From the NCBI GenBank assembly GCA_030063045.1, contig JAQSEB010000009.1, positions 496,001 through 560,000 of the forward strand: a stretch of 64,000 bases of DNA, written 5' to 3'. The notes beneath the pieces are model-generated. The model worked only from the letters and a program-made list of their open reading frames with translations, searched no databases and had not been told where the DNA came from. A program made the position numbers and the translations under genes. Each line of letters opens with the position of its first letter. Positions within the stretch are counted from its first letter, which is position 1. The DNA is from Pratylenchus scribneri. Lineage: Eukaryota > Nematoda > Chromadorea > Rhabditida > Pratylenchidae. This document shows, one piece after another, positions 51,412 through 63,669 of the stretch.

Positions 51412-52270
51412 ACTAGCCCCTGCGGGGCTCTCTTGCCTTATTATCATGTTTACTTCTTGGATATTAGAATCCCTGCGGGATTTCACTGTCTCTAGATGAT
51501 TTTGGGGTCATTTATAGCTTAATCCGGCTTAATCCCCCTTAATCCCTTTTTATCCGGCTTAATCTCGCGGATGTTCCGGCCTTCGGCCGGGCCCACATGC
51601 CTTCGGCATGTTTATCTTTGGCCTTCGGCCCGTTTCCCGCCTTAATCCCACCATTTTGACACTTAATCCTCCTTAATCCCCCTTTATCCGGCTTAATCCC
51701 TCGCATCTTCCGGCCTTCGGCCGGGCCCACATGCCTTCGGCATGTTTATCTTTGGCCTTCGGCCCGTTTGCCGCCTTAATCCCACCATTTTGATACTTAA
51801 TCCTCCTTAATCCCAATTTATCCGGCTTAATCTCGCGCACCTTTAGGTTTCGTAAAAAACGGATATGATATTCGTAATCCCCGACCCCGACTACCCCTTA
51901 TACGACTATTTTTGAGAAAATTTTGGAAAAAACCGCTCCGCGGTTTGGCCACGGTAACTCGCGCACCGCTTGGCCAATCTCGAAATAAACTTGATATTCG
52001 GCTTCGCCGACCTTGATTATCCATCCTCCAAACTTTTGAAGAAAAAATTCGAGAAAAATTTTTTTGGAAACAGAAGGGTCCCCCCTATGGGTCTCAAAAA
52101 AACCGTTTTCCGCGCGGAGCTCCGCGCCGAGTGAAAATTTTTCGGGTTTCAAATTTTTGTCGTAAACTTGACCGAATTTCGGGTCGTTTGACACCAAAAT
52201 CAGGCCAAACGCTCCACTACGAAGTCTTAAACTTGAATCTAACTGAAATTTTGCGACCTTATATTCTTAT
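51412..52270 (-). mobile_element. Array unit 21, 859 bp, variant right end
   Basis: Left module of the 'attatcatgtttacttc' class, shared with unit 25. It has two CATGCC-TTC-GGCATG hairpins. The terminal CTAGT is replaced by CTTAT (52266-52270), so the junction stem-loop with unit 22 is lost. Confidence 0.75.
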
Positions 52271-52277
52271 AATAATA

Positions 52278-53314
52278 ACTAGCCCCTGCGGGGCTCTCTT
52301 GCCTTGAGATCATGATTACTTCTTGGATATTAGAATCCCTGCGGGATTTCACTGTCTCTAGATGATTTTTGGGTCATTTTATAGCTTAATCCGGCTTAAT
52401 CCCCCTTAATCCGGCTTAATCCCCTTTATCCGGCTTAATCCCACGCACTTCCAGGCCTGTTATTTCCATCTTCGCCCCTTCGGGGCTCAAGGGGTGGCCT
52501 TCGGCCCCATTTCCCACCTTAATCCCATCATGTTGACCCTTAATCCACCTTAATCCGCCTTAATCCTCCTATATCCGGTTATATCCCGCGCACCAACCGG
52601 GCCTCCGGCCCGGCCCACGTGCCTTCGGCACGCTTTCCCTTCACTTCCGACCCATTTCCGACCTTAATCCAATCATTTTGGCCCTTAATCCCCCTTAAAC
52701 CTCCTTAGTCCCCCTATATCCGGCTATATCCTGTCCACCTACTGGGCCTCCGGCCCGTCCCACGCGCCTTCGGCACGCTTACCCTTCACTTCCGACCCAT
52801 TTCCCACCTTAATCCCATCATTTTGACCCTTAATCCGGCTTAATCCCCCTTTATCCGGCTATATCCCGCTCACCATTAAGTTTCGTGCAAAATGGATATG
52901 ATATTCGGCTTCACCGACCCAGATTACCCCATATGCGACTATTTTTATGTTGAAATTGAAGAAAAAATATTTTTCCGCTCCGCGGTTTGGCTACGGTAAC
53001 TCGCGCACCGCTCGGTAAACCCCGAAATTTTTTTCGATATTCGGCTTCGCCGACCTCGATTACCCATTCCTGAACACTTTTTAAGAAAAAATAAGAAAAA
53101 AAATTTTTCAAAAGTGCTTGGTCCCCCCTATGGGTACCAAAAAAACCGTTTTCCGCGCGGAGCTCCGCGCGGAGTAAAGTTGGAAAAAAGTTTGAAATTT
53201 TCTCATAATCTACGGCCGAAGTGACGTCGATCGAGACCAAATTCCCGACCTACGGAGCATTTTGAAGGCAGTTATGAGTTTCTAAAGGATGTTGGACCGA
53301 CCTTATTTTCTTAT
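52278..53314 (-). mobile_element. Array unit 22, 1,037 bp, variant right end
   Basis: Contains GGGCC-TCC-GGCCC hairpins and a GTGCC-TTC-GGCAC hairpin. It ends CTTAT (53310-53314) like unit 21, and the AATAATA spacer and next ACTAG are intact. Confidence 0.75.
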
Positions 53315-53321
53315 AATAATA

Positions 53322-55288
53322 ACTAGCCCCTGCGGGGCTCTCTTGCCTTGAGATATGTGGATCTATGTTTGGGATACTTCGTTTTTGGAATCCCTGCGGG
53401 ATTTCACTGTCTCTAGGCCGATTTTCGCTTAATCCGGCTTAATCCATCTTTATCCGGCTTAATCCCCTTTATCCGGTTTAATCCCGCCCACTCGCAGGCC
53501 TTATGTTTCCATCTTCGCCCCTTCGGGGCTCAGGGGGTGGCCTTCGGCCCCTTTCCTCGTCTTAATCCCATCATTTTGACCCCTAATCCCTCTTAATCCT
53601 CTTTAATCCTCTTATATCCGGTTTAATCCTGCGTACACTCCTGGTCCTCCTTTTTCCATCTTCGCCCCTTCGGGGCTCAGGGGGTGGCCTCCGGCCCCTT
53701 TCCCTTCTTAATCCTATCATTTAGAACCTTAATCTCTCTTTATCCACCTTAATCCCCCTTTATCCAGTTATATCCCGAACATTTTACGGCCTTCGGCCGG
53801 GCCCCCGTGCCTTCGTCACGCTTCCACTTCAACTCCAATCCACTTCCAGAATCCATTTCTATTCAAATTGGCATATAATCATAACATTTTAGATGAATTT
53901 CTTCCTACTTTATGAGACGATGAAAATTGATGAAAATATTGGATTGGAAAATTTGAAATAATTTTTGAAATTTTATATCATTTTTATTTATTATGCTATG
54001 AATATAATATAAAGTATTTTAGATGCAGAATTTAATGGAGAATTTAATAAAAATATTTTAAAATTAAAAATTTTAAGTTAACCCCCTTAAAAATGGAATT
54101 TTTGAAAAATTTTCAAAAAATTAAATTTTTCAAAAAATTTCATAGGGGTTAGCTTTAAAAATTTTGAAATCATTTTTATTAAATTCTCCATAAAATTCTG
54201 CATCTAATAATGGAAAAAAAATCAAAGCTGTACCAATATTTACCTGAGATATGGCCAAAAATCCATTTGGCCAATGTCAGACCAAAGGGGGGACCCTTTG
54301 CTAATTTCTTGAAAATTTTTTTTTCAAAATTTTTATTTTCTCTATTGATATATATATCATTCGATTCAGAATGATCGATTTAGTCTATGAAATTTCAATT
54401 TCAGCCCAAAATAATCCATTTAAACCATAGTTATGGCCCTTTAAACTTTTCGGTTTAAGAAATTTCAAACCGGTTTAATCATAGTTTAAACCCATCTGTT
54501 TGAGCTGAAATTAAAATTTTATAGACTAAATCGACTATTGCGAATCGAATGAGCCTATTTTCAAACCATTTGTATCACATTTATCCATAATCCCCCTTTG
54601 GCCAAACCGCGGATTTCGCGCACCCATAACTCCGCGGAGCAAACCGTTTTTGAAAAAATTCAAAAAACGTACAAATCTACGATCCAAGCCCTATCCAATG
54701 ATACCAATATCTCATTCCAATAATCATTTTTAAGCCAGATATGCTGTGGAAAAGTTATAGGGAAAACCGCGGTTTCACGTTTGTCTCGGATTTTGAACCC
54801 CTTAAACCCAACCGATTTGGGCGATCTTGGTGTCAATCGATAGCTATTTTAGTAAATGTTTGCCCATCTTCCCAGAACAAAATGCCAGCTCAACGTTTTC
54901 GGGCACTTTTGGGGATTCGCATCCATTCTAGTCGGATTTTTCAAAACCGGTTTGGGCCATACCGCGGAGCAGGAATCGAAATTCAAAAAAAGCTTTGGAC
55001 AGGATGTTGTCCCATCAAATTCTGCATACCATAATGCAAAAAACCCGATCTCAAAAGCTCCACTCGATCCGGAAAAACCGCGAGGTCATGACAAAAGTCC
55101 ATTTTTGGGGGGAGCGGAACAAACTCCGCGGATTATCTCCGCGCGGGGTGGACCAAAAAACTTTTTCATAATTTTCCTATGTAGCGGACCAGGTCGCCCA
55201 CGGTACTAAAAAAAATTCACGACCTACGGAGCATTTTGAAGGCAGATCTTTGATTTTGAGTGTTTATCTACCGACCTTATTTTCTAGT
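53322..55288 (-). mobile_element. Array unit 23, type A
   Basis: 1,967 bp, C allele, with a private C-to-T change at about 54572 ('tttgtatcac'). Confidence 0.85.
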
Positions 55289-55295
55289 AATAATA

Positions 55296-56184
55296 ACTAG
55301 CCCCTGCGGGGCTCTTTTACCTTGAGATCACTTTGGCTTATTCGTTTTTAGAATCCCTTCGGGATTTCACTGTCTCTAGATGATTTTTGGGTCATTTTAT
55401 AGCTTAATCCGGCTTAATCCCCCTTAATCCGCTTTAATCCCCTTTATCCGGCTTAATCCCACGCACTCCCAAGCCTGCTATTTCCATCTTCGCCCCTTCG
55501 GGGCTCATGGGGTGGCCTTCGGCCCCTTTTCCCACCTTATCCCATCATTTTGACCCTTATTCCGGCTTAATCCCCCTTAATCCCACTATATCCGGCTTAA
55601 TCTCGCGCATCTTCCGGCCTTCGGCCGGGCCCACGTGCCTTCGGCACGCTTCCCCTTCACTTCAGACCCATTTCCCGCCATAATCCCATCATTTTGACCC
55701 TTAATCCCACTTAATCCCTCTTTATCCGGCTTAATCCCGCGCACCTTTAGGTTTCGTTCAAAACGGATATGATATTCGGCTTCGCCGGCCCAGATTACCC
55801 CATATAACACTATTTTTAAGTCAAAATCGAGGAAAAATTATTTTTCCGCTCCGCGGTTTGGCCACGGTAACTCGCGCACCGCTTGGCCAATCCCGAAATA
55901 AGTTCGATATTCGGCTTCGCCGACCTCGATTACCCATTCCCTGAACTTTTGGAGAAAAAAATCGAGAAAAAATTTTTTGAAAAGTGCTTGGTCCCCCCTA
56001 TGGGTACCAAAAAAACCGTTTTCCGCGCGGAGCTCCGCGCGGAGTGAAAATTTTGAAAATCTGGAAGTTTTGTCGGGGTCCCGACCTGGTCTGTGCACCT
56101 TTTTTAAAAAAGGTGCAGCCTACTGATCAAACCCCGAGCCTGTGAATTTGCATTTATGATATTGGGGTCTTGTTATATTCTAGT
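55296..56184 (-). mobile_element. Array unit 24, type B
   Basis: Apparently identical to units 12 and 16. Its following spacer is split AATA / ATA by the 1.32-kb element array. Confidence 0.85.
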
Positions 56185-56189
56185 AATAA

Positions 56190-56220
56190 ACTAGACCCGG
56201 GGGCAAGCCCCGGGTCTAGT
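56190..56220. repeat. Terminal 13-bp hairpin of second family
   Basis: ACTAGACCCGGGG at 56190-56202, loop GCAAG, exact complement at 56208-56220. It repeats at the start of all five copies. Confidence 0.9.
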
Positions 56221-56717
56221 TATTTTTAACAGCCATCATGTAGTGTGGTGGTGATTATGTTTGTTCAGTATTTAAAAACCTTTTCCTAGAGTTGTACATT
56301 TTTTGTTGTTTAGGGGGGCTTCGCCCCCCTTTTGGAGGGTTTAGGGGCTCCGCCCCCTTTAGGCGCGAGCTAAGCGAGCGCGACTTATTCATGAAATAAA
56401 TTAATAATATATATCAATGAAGGATGTAAATTCTGAATTTAATATTATTTTTTTTATAAAGTTGCATGGCAACAAAATTGTGCTTAGCAACTTTTTTGCG
56501 CAACTTTAAAAAAATCCCAAAAATTTGGATTTAAGATATTTTTACTTATATTATTCTATTACATCAAAATTTTTCTACAGAACTTTGCGGAATTTAATAA
56601 AAATTTTTAAGAAATATTTTCATTCTTTATAGATTAGATATAAAAATACACTTTTAATAATATAAAACTTATACTTCATAATTATTTATTTTTTTTCGGT
56701 TTGTACTTTCTCGTTGG

Positions 56718-56848
56718 TCAGGGGGGTTAGGGGGAGGGGTCCGCTACGCTCGGCCTCGGCTCCCTCCGCTCGGTCGGCCCGCTCCGCGGGCCTCCCTCGC
56801 TCCGGGAGCCTCGGCCTCGCTTCGCTACCCCCTCCCCCTCCCCCCTGA
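56718..56848. repeat. GC-rich cruciform inside second-family unit
   Basis: Left arm TCAGGGGGG..AGGGGGAGGGGTCCGCTACGCTCGGCC (in parts) pairs imperfectly with GGCCTCGC..TACCCCCTCCCCCTCCCCCCTGA at the right. Between the arms are further palindromes such as CCCGCTCCGCGGG. It repeats in all five copies. Confidence 0.7.
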
Positions 56849-56856
56849 AACCCCCC
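56828..56856 (-). other. Candidate G-quadruplex motif (minus strand)
   Basis: Plus-strand tracts C5-T-C5-T-C6-TGAAA-C6 give four minus-strand G-tracts of at least five with loops of 5, 1 and 1 nt, which fits a standard G4 motif. It recurs at the same place in the four other copies. Confidence 0.65.
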
Positions 56857-59800
56857 ACACCCCCACCCACGAACAGCCGGCGCGCTTCGCGCGCCCCCAT
56901 AGCTCGCTTCGCTCGCTCACTTTACCCAACATTATAATTTTGTTCATATTTATTAGTTTTTCCCACCTCTGAGTCATTTTTGGTGCTTCGCCCCTCATTT
57001 TAGTCATTTTTTGGTATTCGCGCGCTGCGCGCGCGCTTGCAGCGCGAGCTAAGCGAGCCCAATCATCATCATTTTACTCAGTTTTTCATGGGCTTTCGAA
57101 TGGTATATCACATGACATATAAAAATGTTCCATTCGAAAAATCTCGATTTTGGCACTTTGTGCCGAACTTTCGAGACCGGCACAACTCTGTGGCATGTTG
57201 TCCAAATTTCGAGATCGATAGCTCATTCGACGCGCCTTTCAAAACTGCACAATATATGTCGGGCGCACGTTAGCGCGCTGAAAGCGCACCGAGTTATGGT
57301 CGAAAAACCTCAAAAAATATGGGTTTTAAACCGTTTTTGAAAATTTCAAGGAGAGGTCGTAACGGTGCCGTGAAAAATCTTTCTGTTTAAATTGTTGCGC
57401 ACATGTCCAAGAATCTTTGGGCAAAATTTCAGCCCAATCGTATGGTTGCGCATTGAGATAAAATTCGAGATGTGCCGCACCCCCCACAGAATTTACTGAA
57501 GGGTTTAAAACTAGACCCGGGGGCAAGCCCCGGGTCTAGTTATTTTTAACAGCCATCATGTAGTGTGGTGGTGATTATGTTTGTTCAGTATTTAAAAACC
57601 TTTTCCTAGAGTTGTACATTTTTTGTTGTTTAGGGGGGCTTCGCCCCCCTTTTGGAGGGTTTAGGGGCTCCGCCCCCTTTAGGCGCGAGCTAAGCGAGCG
57701 CGACTTATTCATGAAATAAATTAATAATATATATCAATGAAGGATGTAAATTCTGAATTTAATATTATTTTTTTTATAAAGTTGCATGGCAACAAAATTG
57801 TGCTTAGCAACTTTTTTGCGCAACTTTAAAAAAATCCCAAAAATTTGGATTTAAGATATTTTTACTTATATTATTCTATTACATCAAAATTTTTCTACAG
57901 AACTTTGCGGAATTTAATAAAAATTTTTAAGAAATATTTTCATTCTTTATAGATTAGATATAAAAATACACTTTTAATAATATAAAACTTATACTTCATA
58001 ATTATTTATTTTTTTTCGGTTTGTACTTTCTCGTTGGTCAGGGGGGTTAGGGGGAGGGGTCCGCTACGCTCGGCCTCGGCTCCCTCCGCTCGGTCGGCCC
58101 GCTCCGCGGGCCTCCCTCGCTCCGGGAGCCTCGGCCTCGCTTCGCTACCCCCTCCCCCTCCCCCCTGAAACCCCCCACACCCCCACCCACGAACAGCCGG
58201 CGCGCTTCGCGCGCCCCCATAGCTCGCTTCGCTCGCTCACTTTACCCAACATTATAATTTTGTTCATATTTATTAGTTTTTCCCACCTCTGAGTCATTTT
58301 TGGTGCTTCGCCCCTCATTTTAGTCATTTTTTGGTATTCGCGCGCTGCGCGCGCGCTTGCAGCGCGAGCTAAGCGAGCCCAATCATCATCATTTTACTCA
58401 GTTTTTCATGGGCTTTCGAATGGTATATCACATGACATATAAAAATGTTCCATTCGAAAAATCTCGATTTTGGCACTTTGTGCCGAACTTTCGAGACCGG
58501 CACAACTCTGTGGCATGTTGTCCAAATTTCGAGATCGATAGCTCATTCGACGCGCCTTTCAAAACTGCACAATATATGTCGGGCGCACGTTAGCGCGCTG
58601 AAAGCGCACCGAGTTATGGTCGAAAAACCTCAAAAAATATGGGTTTTAAACCGTTTTTGAAAATTTCAAGGAGAGGTCGTAACGGTGCCGTGAAAAATCT
58701 TTCTGTTTAAATTGTTGCGCACATGTCCAAGAATCTTTGGGCAAAATTTCAGCCCAATCGTATGGTTGCGCATTGAGATAAAATTCGAGATGTGCCGCAC
58801 CCCCCACAGAATTTACTGAAGGGTTTAAAACTAGACCCGGGGGCAAGCCCCGGGTCTAGTTATTTTTAACAGCCATCATGTAGTGTGGTGGTGATTATGT
58901 TTGTTCAGTATTTAAAAACCTTTTCCTAGAGTTGTACATTTTTTGTTGTTTAGGGGGGCTTCGCCCCCCTTTTGGAGGGTTTAGGGGCTCCGCCCCCTTT
59001 AGGCGCGAGCTAAGCGAGCGCGACTTATTCAGGAAATAAATTAATAATATATATCAATGAAGGATGTAAATTCTGAATTTAATATTATTTTTTTTATAAA
59101 GTTGCATGGCAACAAAATTGTGCTTAGCAACTTTTTTGCGCAACTTTAAAAAAATCCCAAAAATTTGGATTTAAGATATTTTTACTTATATTATTCTATT
59201 ACATCAAAATTTTTCTACAGAACTTTGCGGAATTTAATAAAAATTTTTAAGAAATATTTTCATTCTTTATAGATTAGATATAAAAATACACTTTTAATAA
59301 TATAAAACTTATACTTCATAATTATTTATTTTTTTTCGGTTTGTACTTTCTCGTTGGTCAGGGGGGTTAGGGGGAGGGGTCCGCTACGCTCGGCCTCGGC
59401 TCCCTCCGCTCGGTCGGCCCGCTCCGCGGGCCTCCCTCGCTCCGGGAGCCTCGGCCTCGCTTCGCTACCCCCTCCCCCTCCCCCCTGAAACCCCCCACAC
59501 CCCCACCCACGAACAGCCGGCGCGCTTCGCGCGCCCCCATAGCTCGCTTCGCTCGCTCACTTTACCCAACATTATAATTTTGTTCATATTTATTAGTTTT
59601 TCCCACCTCTGAGTCATTTTTGGTGCTTCGCCCCTCATTTTAGTCATTTTTTGGTATTCGCGCGCTGCGCGCGCGCTTGCAGCGCGAGCTAAGCGAGCCC
59701 AATCATCATCATTTTACTCAGTTTTTCATGGGCTTTCGAATGGTATATCACATGACATATAAAAATGTTCCATTCGAAAAATCTCGATTTTGGCACTTTG

Positions 59801-62788
59801 TGCCGAACTTTCGAGACCGGCACAACTCTGTGGCATGTTGTCCAAATTTCGAGATCGATAGCTCATTCGACGCGCCTTTCAAAACTGCACAATATATGTC
59901 GGGCGCACGTTAGCGCGCTGAAAGCGCACCGAGTTATGGTCGAAAAACCTCAAAAAATATGGGTTTTAAACCGTTTTTGAAAATTTCAAGGAGAGGTCGT
60001 AACGGTGCCGTGAAAAATCTTTCTGTTTAAATTGTTGCGCACATGTCCAAGAATCTTTGGGCAAAATTTCAGCCCAATCGTATGGTTGCGCATTGAGATA
60101 AAATTCGAGATGTGCCGCACCCCCCACAGAATTTACTGAAGGGTTTAAACTAGACCCGGGGGCAAGCCCCGGGTCTAGTTATTTTTAACAGCCATCATGT
60201 AGTGTGGTGGTGATTATGTTTGTTCAGTATTTAAAAACCTTTTCCTAGAGTTGTACATTTTTTGTTGTTTAGGGGGGCTTCGCCCCCCTTTTGGAGGGTT
60301 TAGGGGCTCCGCCCCCTTTAGGCGCGAGCTAAGCGAGCGCGACTTATTCATGAAATAAATTAATAATATATATCAATGAAGGATGTAAATTCTGAATTTA
60401 ATATTATTTTTTTTATAAAGTTGCATGGCAACAAAATTGTGCTTAGCAACTTTTTTGCGCAACTTTAAAAAAATCCCAAAAATTTGGATTTAAGATATTT
60501 TTACTTATATTATTCTATTACATCAAAATTTTTCTACAGAACTTTGCGGAATTTAATAAAAATTTTTAAGAAATATTTTCATTCTTTATAGATTAGATAT
60601 AAAAATACACTTTTAATAATATAAAACTTATACTTCATAATTATTTATTTTTTTTCGGTTTGTACTTTCTCGTTGGTCAGGGGGGTTAGGGGGAGGGGTC
60701 CGCTACGCTCGGCCTCGGCTCCCTCCGCTCGGTCGGCCCGCTCCGCGGGCCTCCCTCGCTCCGGGAGCCTCGGCCTCGCTTCGCTACCCCCTCCCCCTCC
60801 CCCCTGAAACCCCCCACACCCCCACCCACGAACAGCCGGCGCGCTTCGCGCGCCCCCATAGCTCGCTTCGCTCGCTCACTTTACCCAACATTATAATTTT
60901 GTTCATATTTATTAGTTTTTCCCACCTCTGAGTCATTTTTGGTGCTTCGCCCCTCATTTTAGTCATTTTTTGGTATTCGCGCGCTGCGCGCGCGCTTGCA
61001 GCGCGAGCTAAGCGAGCCCAATCATCATCATTTTACTCAGTTTTTCATGGGCTTTCGAATGGTATATCACATGACATATAAAAATGTTCCATTCGAAAAA
61101 TCTCGATTTTGGCACTTTGTGCCGAACTTTCGAGACCGGCACAACTCTGTGGCATGTTGTCCAAATTTCGAGATCGATAGCTCATTCGACGCGCCTTTCA
61201 AAACTGCACAATATATGTCGGGCGCACGTTAGCGCGCTGAAAGCGCACCGAGTTATGGTCGAAAAACCTCAAAAAATATGGGTTTTAAACCGTTTTTGAA
61301 AATTTCAAGGAGAGGTCGTAACGGTGCCGTGAAAAATCTTTCTGTTTAAATTGTTGCGCACATGTCCAAGAATCTTTGGGCAAAATTTCAGCCCAATCGT
61401 ATGGTTGCGCATTGAGATAAAATTCGAGATGTGCCGCACCCCCCACAGAATTTACTGAAGGGTTTAAACTAGACCCGGGGGCAAGCCCCGGGTCTAGTTA
61501 TTTTTAACAGCCATCATGTAGTGTGGTGGTGATTATGTTTGTTCAGTATTTAAAAACCTTTTCCTAGAGTTGTACATTTTTTGTTGTTTAGGGGGGCTTC
61601 GCCCCCCTTTTGGAGGGTTTAGGGGCTCCGCCCCCTTTAGGCGCGAGCTAAGCGAGCGCGACTTATTCATGAAATAAATTAATAATATATATCAATGAAG
61701 GATGTAAATTCTGAATTTAATATTATTTTTTTTATAAAGTTGCATGGCAACAAAATTGTGCTTAGCAACTTTTTTGCGCAACTTTAAAAAAATCCCAAAA
61801 ATTTGGATTTAAGATATTTTTACTTATATTATTCTATTACATCAAAATTTTTCTACAGAACTTTGCGGAATTTAATAAAAATTTTTAAGAAATATTTTCA
61901 TTCTTTATAGATTAGATATAAAAATACACTTTTAATAATATAAAACTTATACTTCATAATTATTTATTTTTTTTCGGTTTGTACTTTCTCGTTGGTCAGG
62001 GGGGTTAGGGGGAGGGGTCCGCTACGCTCGGCCTCGGCTCCCTCCGCTCGGTCGGCCCGCTCCGCGGGCCTCCCTCGCTCCGGGAGCCTCGGCCTCGCTT
62101 CGCTACCCCCTCCCCCTCCCCCCTGAAACCCCCCACACCCCCACCCACGAACAGCCGGCGCGCTTCGCGCGCCCCCATAGCTCGCTTCGCTCGCTCACTT
62201 TACCCAACATTATAATTTTGTTCATATTTATTAGTTTTTCCCACCTCTGAGTCATTTTTGGTGCTTCGCCCCTCATTTTAGTCATTTTTTGGTATTCGCG
62301 CGCTGCGCGCGCGCTTGCAGCGCGAGCTAAGCGAGCCCAATCATCATCATTTTACTCAGTTTTTCATGGGCTTTCGAATGGTATATCACATGACATATAA
62401 AAATGTTCCATTCGAAAAATCTCGATTTTGGCACTTTGTGCCGAACTTTCGAGACCGGCACAACTCTGTGGCATGTTGTCCAAATTTCGAGATCGATAGC
62501 TCATTCGACGCGCCTTTCAAAACTGCACAATATATGTCGGGCGCACGTTAGCGCGCTGAAAGCGCACCGAGTTATGGTCGAAAAACCTCAAAAAATATGG
62601 GTTTTAAACCGTTTTTGAAAATTTCAAGGAGAGGTCGTAACGGTGCCGTGAAAAATCTTTCTGTTTAAATTGTTGCGCACATGTCCAAGAATCTTTGGGC
62701 AAAATTTCAGCCCAATCGTATGGTTGCGCATTGAGATAAAATTCGAGATGTGCCGCACCCCCCACAGAATTTACTGAAGGGTTTAATA

Positions 62789-63669
62789 ACTAGCCCCTGC
62801 GGGGCTCTCTTGCCTTATTATCATGTTTACTTCTTGGATATTAGAATCCCTGCGGGATTTCACTGTCTCTAGATGATTTTGGAGTCATTTATAGCTTAAT
62901 CCGGCTTTATCCCTCTTAATCCACTTTAATCCCCTTTATCCGGCTTAATCCCACGCACTCCCACGCCTGCTATTTCCATTTTCGCCCCTTCGGGGCTCAA
63001 GGGGTGGCCTTCGGCCCCTTTCCCCACTTTAATCCCATCATTTTGACCCTTAATCCGGCTTAATCCCCCTTAATCCCCCTATATCCGGCTATATCCAGCC
63101 CAGCTACCGGGCCTCCGGCCCGGCCCACGTGCCTTCGGCACGCTTCCCCTTCACTTCCGACTCAATTCCCGCCTTAATCTCACCATTTTGACACTTAATC
63201 CCACTTAATCCCCCTTTATCCAGCTTAATCCCGCGCACCTTTAGGTTTCGTTCAAAACGGATATGATATTCGTGATCCCCGACCCCGATTACCCCATAAA
63301 CGACCATTTTTGTGAAAATTTTGGAAAAAACCGCTCCGCGGTTTGGCCACGGTAACTCGCGCACCGCTTGGCCAATCCCGAAATAAGTTCGATATTCGGC
63401 TTCGCCGACCTCGATTACCCATTCCCTGAACTTTTGGAGAAAAAAATCGAGAAAAAATTTTTTGAAAAGTGCTTGGTCCCCCCTATGGGTACCAAAAAAA
63501 CCGTTTTCCGCGCGGAGCTCCGCGCGGAGTGAAAATTTTGAAAATCTGGAAGTTTTGTCGGGGTCCCGACCTGGTCTGTGCACCTTTTTTAAAAAAGGTG
63601 CAGCCTACTGATCAAACCCCGAGCCTGTGAATTTGCATTTATGATATTGGGGTCTTGTTATATTCTAGT
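62789..63669 (-). mobile_element. Array unit 25, 881 bp, outermost right unit
   Basis: Left module of the unit 21 class joined to the type B right end with both perfect palindromes. After CTAGT comes AATAATAATTG and then single-copy AT-rich flank, so the spacer sequence is also present at the outer right edge. Confidence 0.8.

Larger units (their letters stand above)
56189..62785 (-). mobile_element. Second family: five tandem copies of a 1.32-kb element
   Basis: Copies begin (CTAG) at 56191, 57511, 58831, 60150 and 61469, so periods are 1,320, 1,320, 1,319 and 1,319; the 1-nt change is an A-run of 4 against 3 at the junction. I noticed one further difference (about 59032, 'attcagg' against 'attcatg'). 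Each copy starts with a perfect hairpin containing CTAG at both feet and ends 'gaagggttta'. No credible protein. On the minus strand the hairpin runs into CTAG then T, so it may be another non-autonomous Helitron-like family; that is inference. Confidence 0.8.
8225..63669. mobile_element. 25-unit heterotypic Helitron tandem array
   Basis: Twenty-five direct-oriented units each start ACTAG plus a GC hairpin and end CTAGT (CTTAT in units 21 and 22). Neighbouring units are separated by the 7-nt spacer AATAATA. The left flank before the first ACTAG is AAAAT; the right flank after the last CTAGT is AATAATAATTG. One unit encodes a full Rep-helicase-OTU protein. Helitrons are rolling-circle eukaryotic transposons whose 3' end has a hairpin next to CTRR. 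Read on the minus strand, the coding strand of the Rep gene, the left end is a hairpin running into CTAG followed by T, which fits CTRR. The terminal inverted ACTAG/CTAGT and OTU domain lean towards the Helitron2/Helentron branch, but I cannot settle the subclass by eye. Confidence 0.85.

Noticed and set aside
29735..56184. Assembly artefact as sole explanation of the array
   Set aside because: Not excluded for exact copy number. However, distinct unit types, private single-base differences and mixed ends are hard to create by mis-assembly, so the array itself is accepted.
57037..57526. 60- to 78-residue open frames in each 1.32-kb unit
   Set aside because: Frames overlap on both strands, one contains the GC palindromes, and none shows family features.
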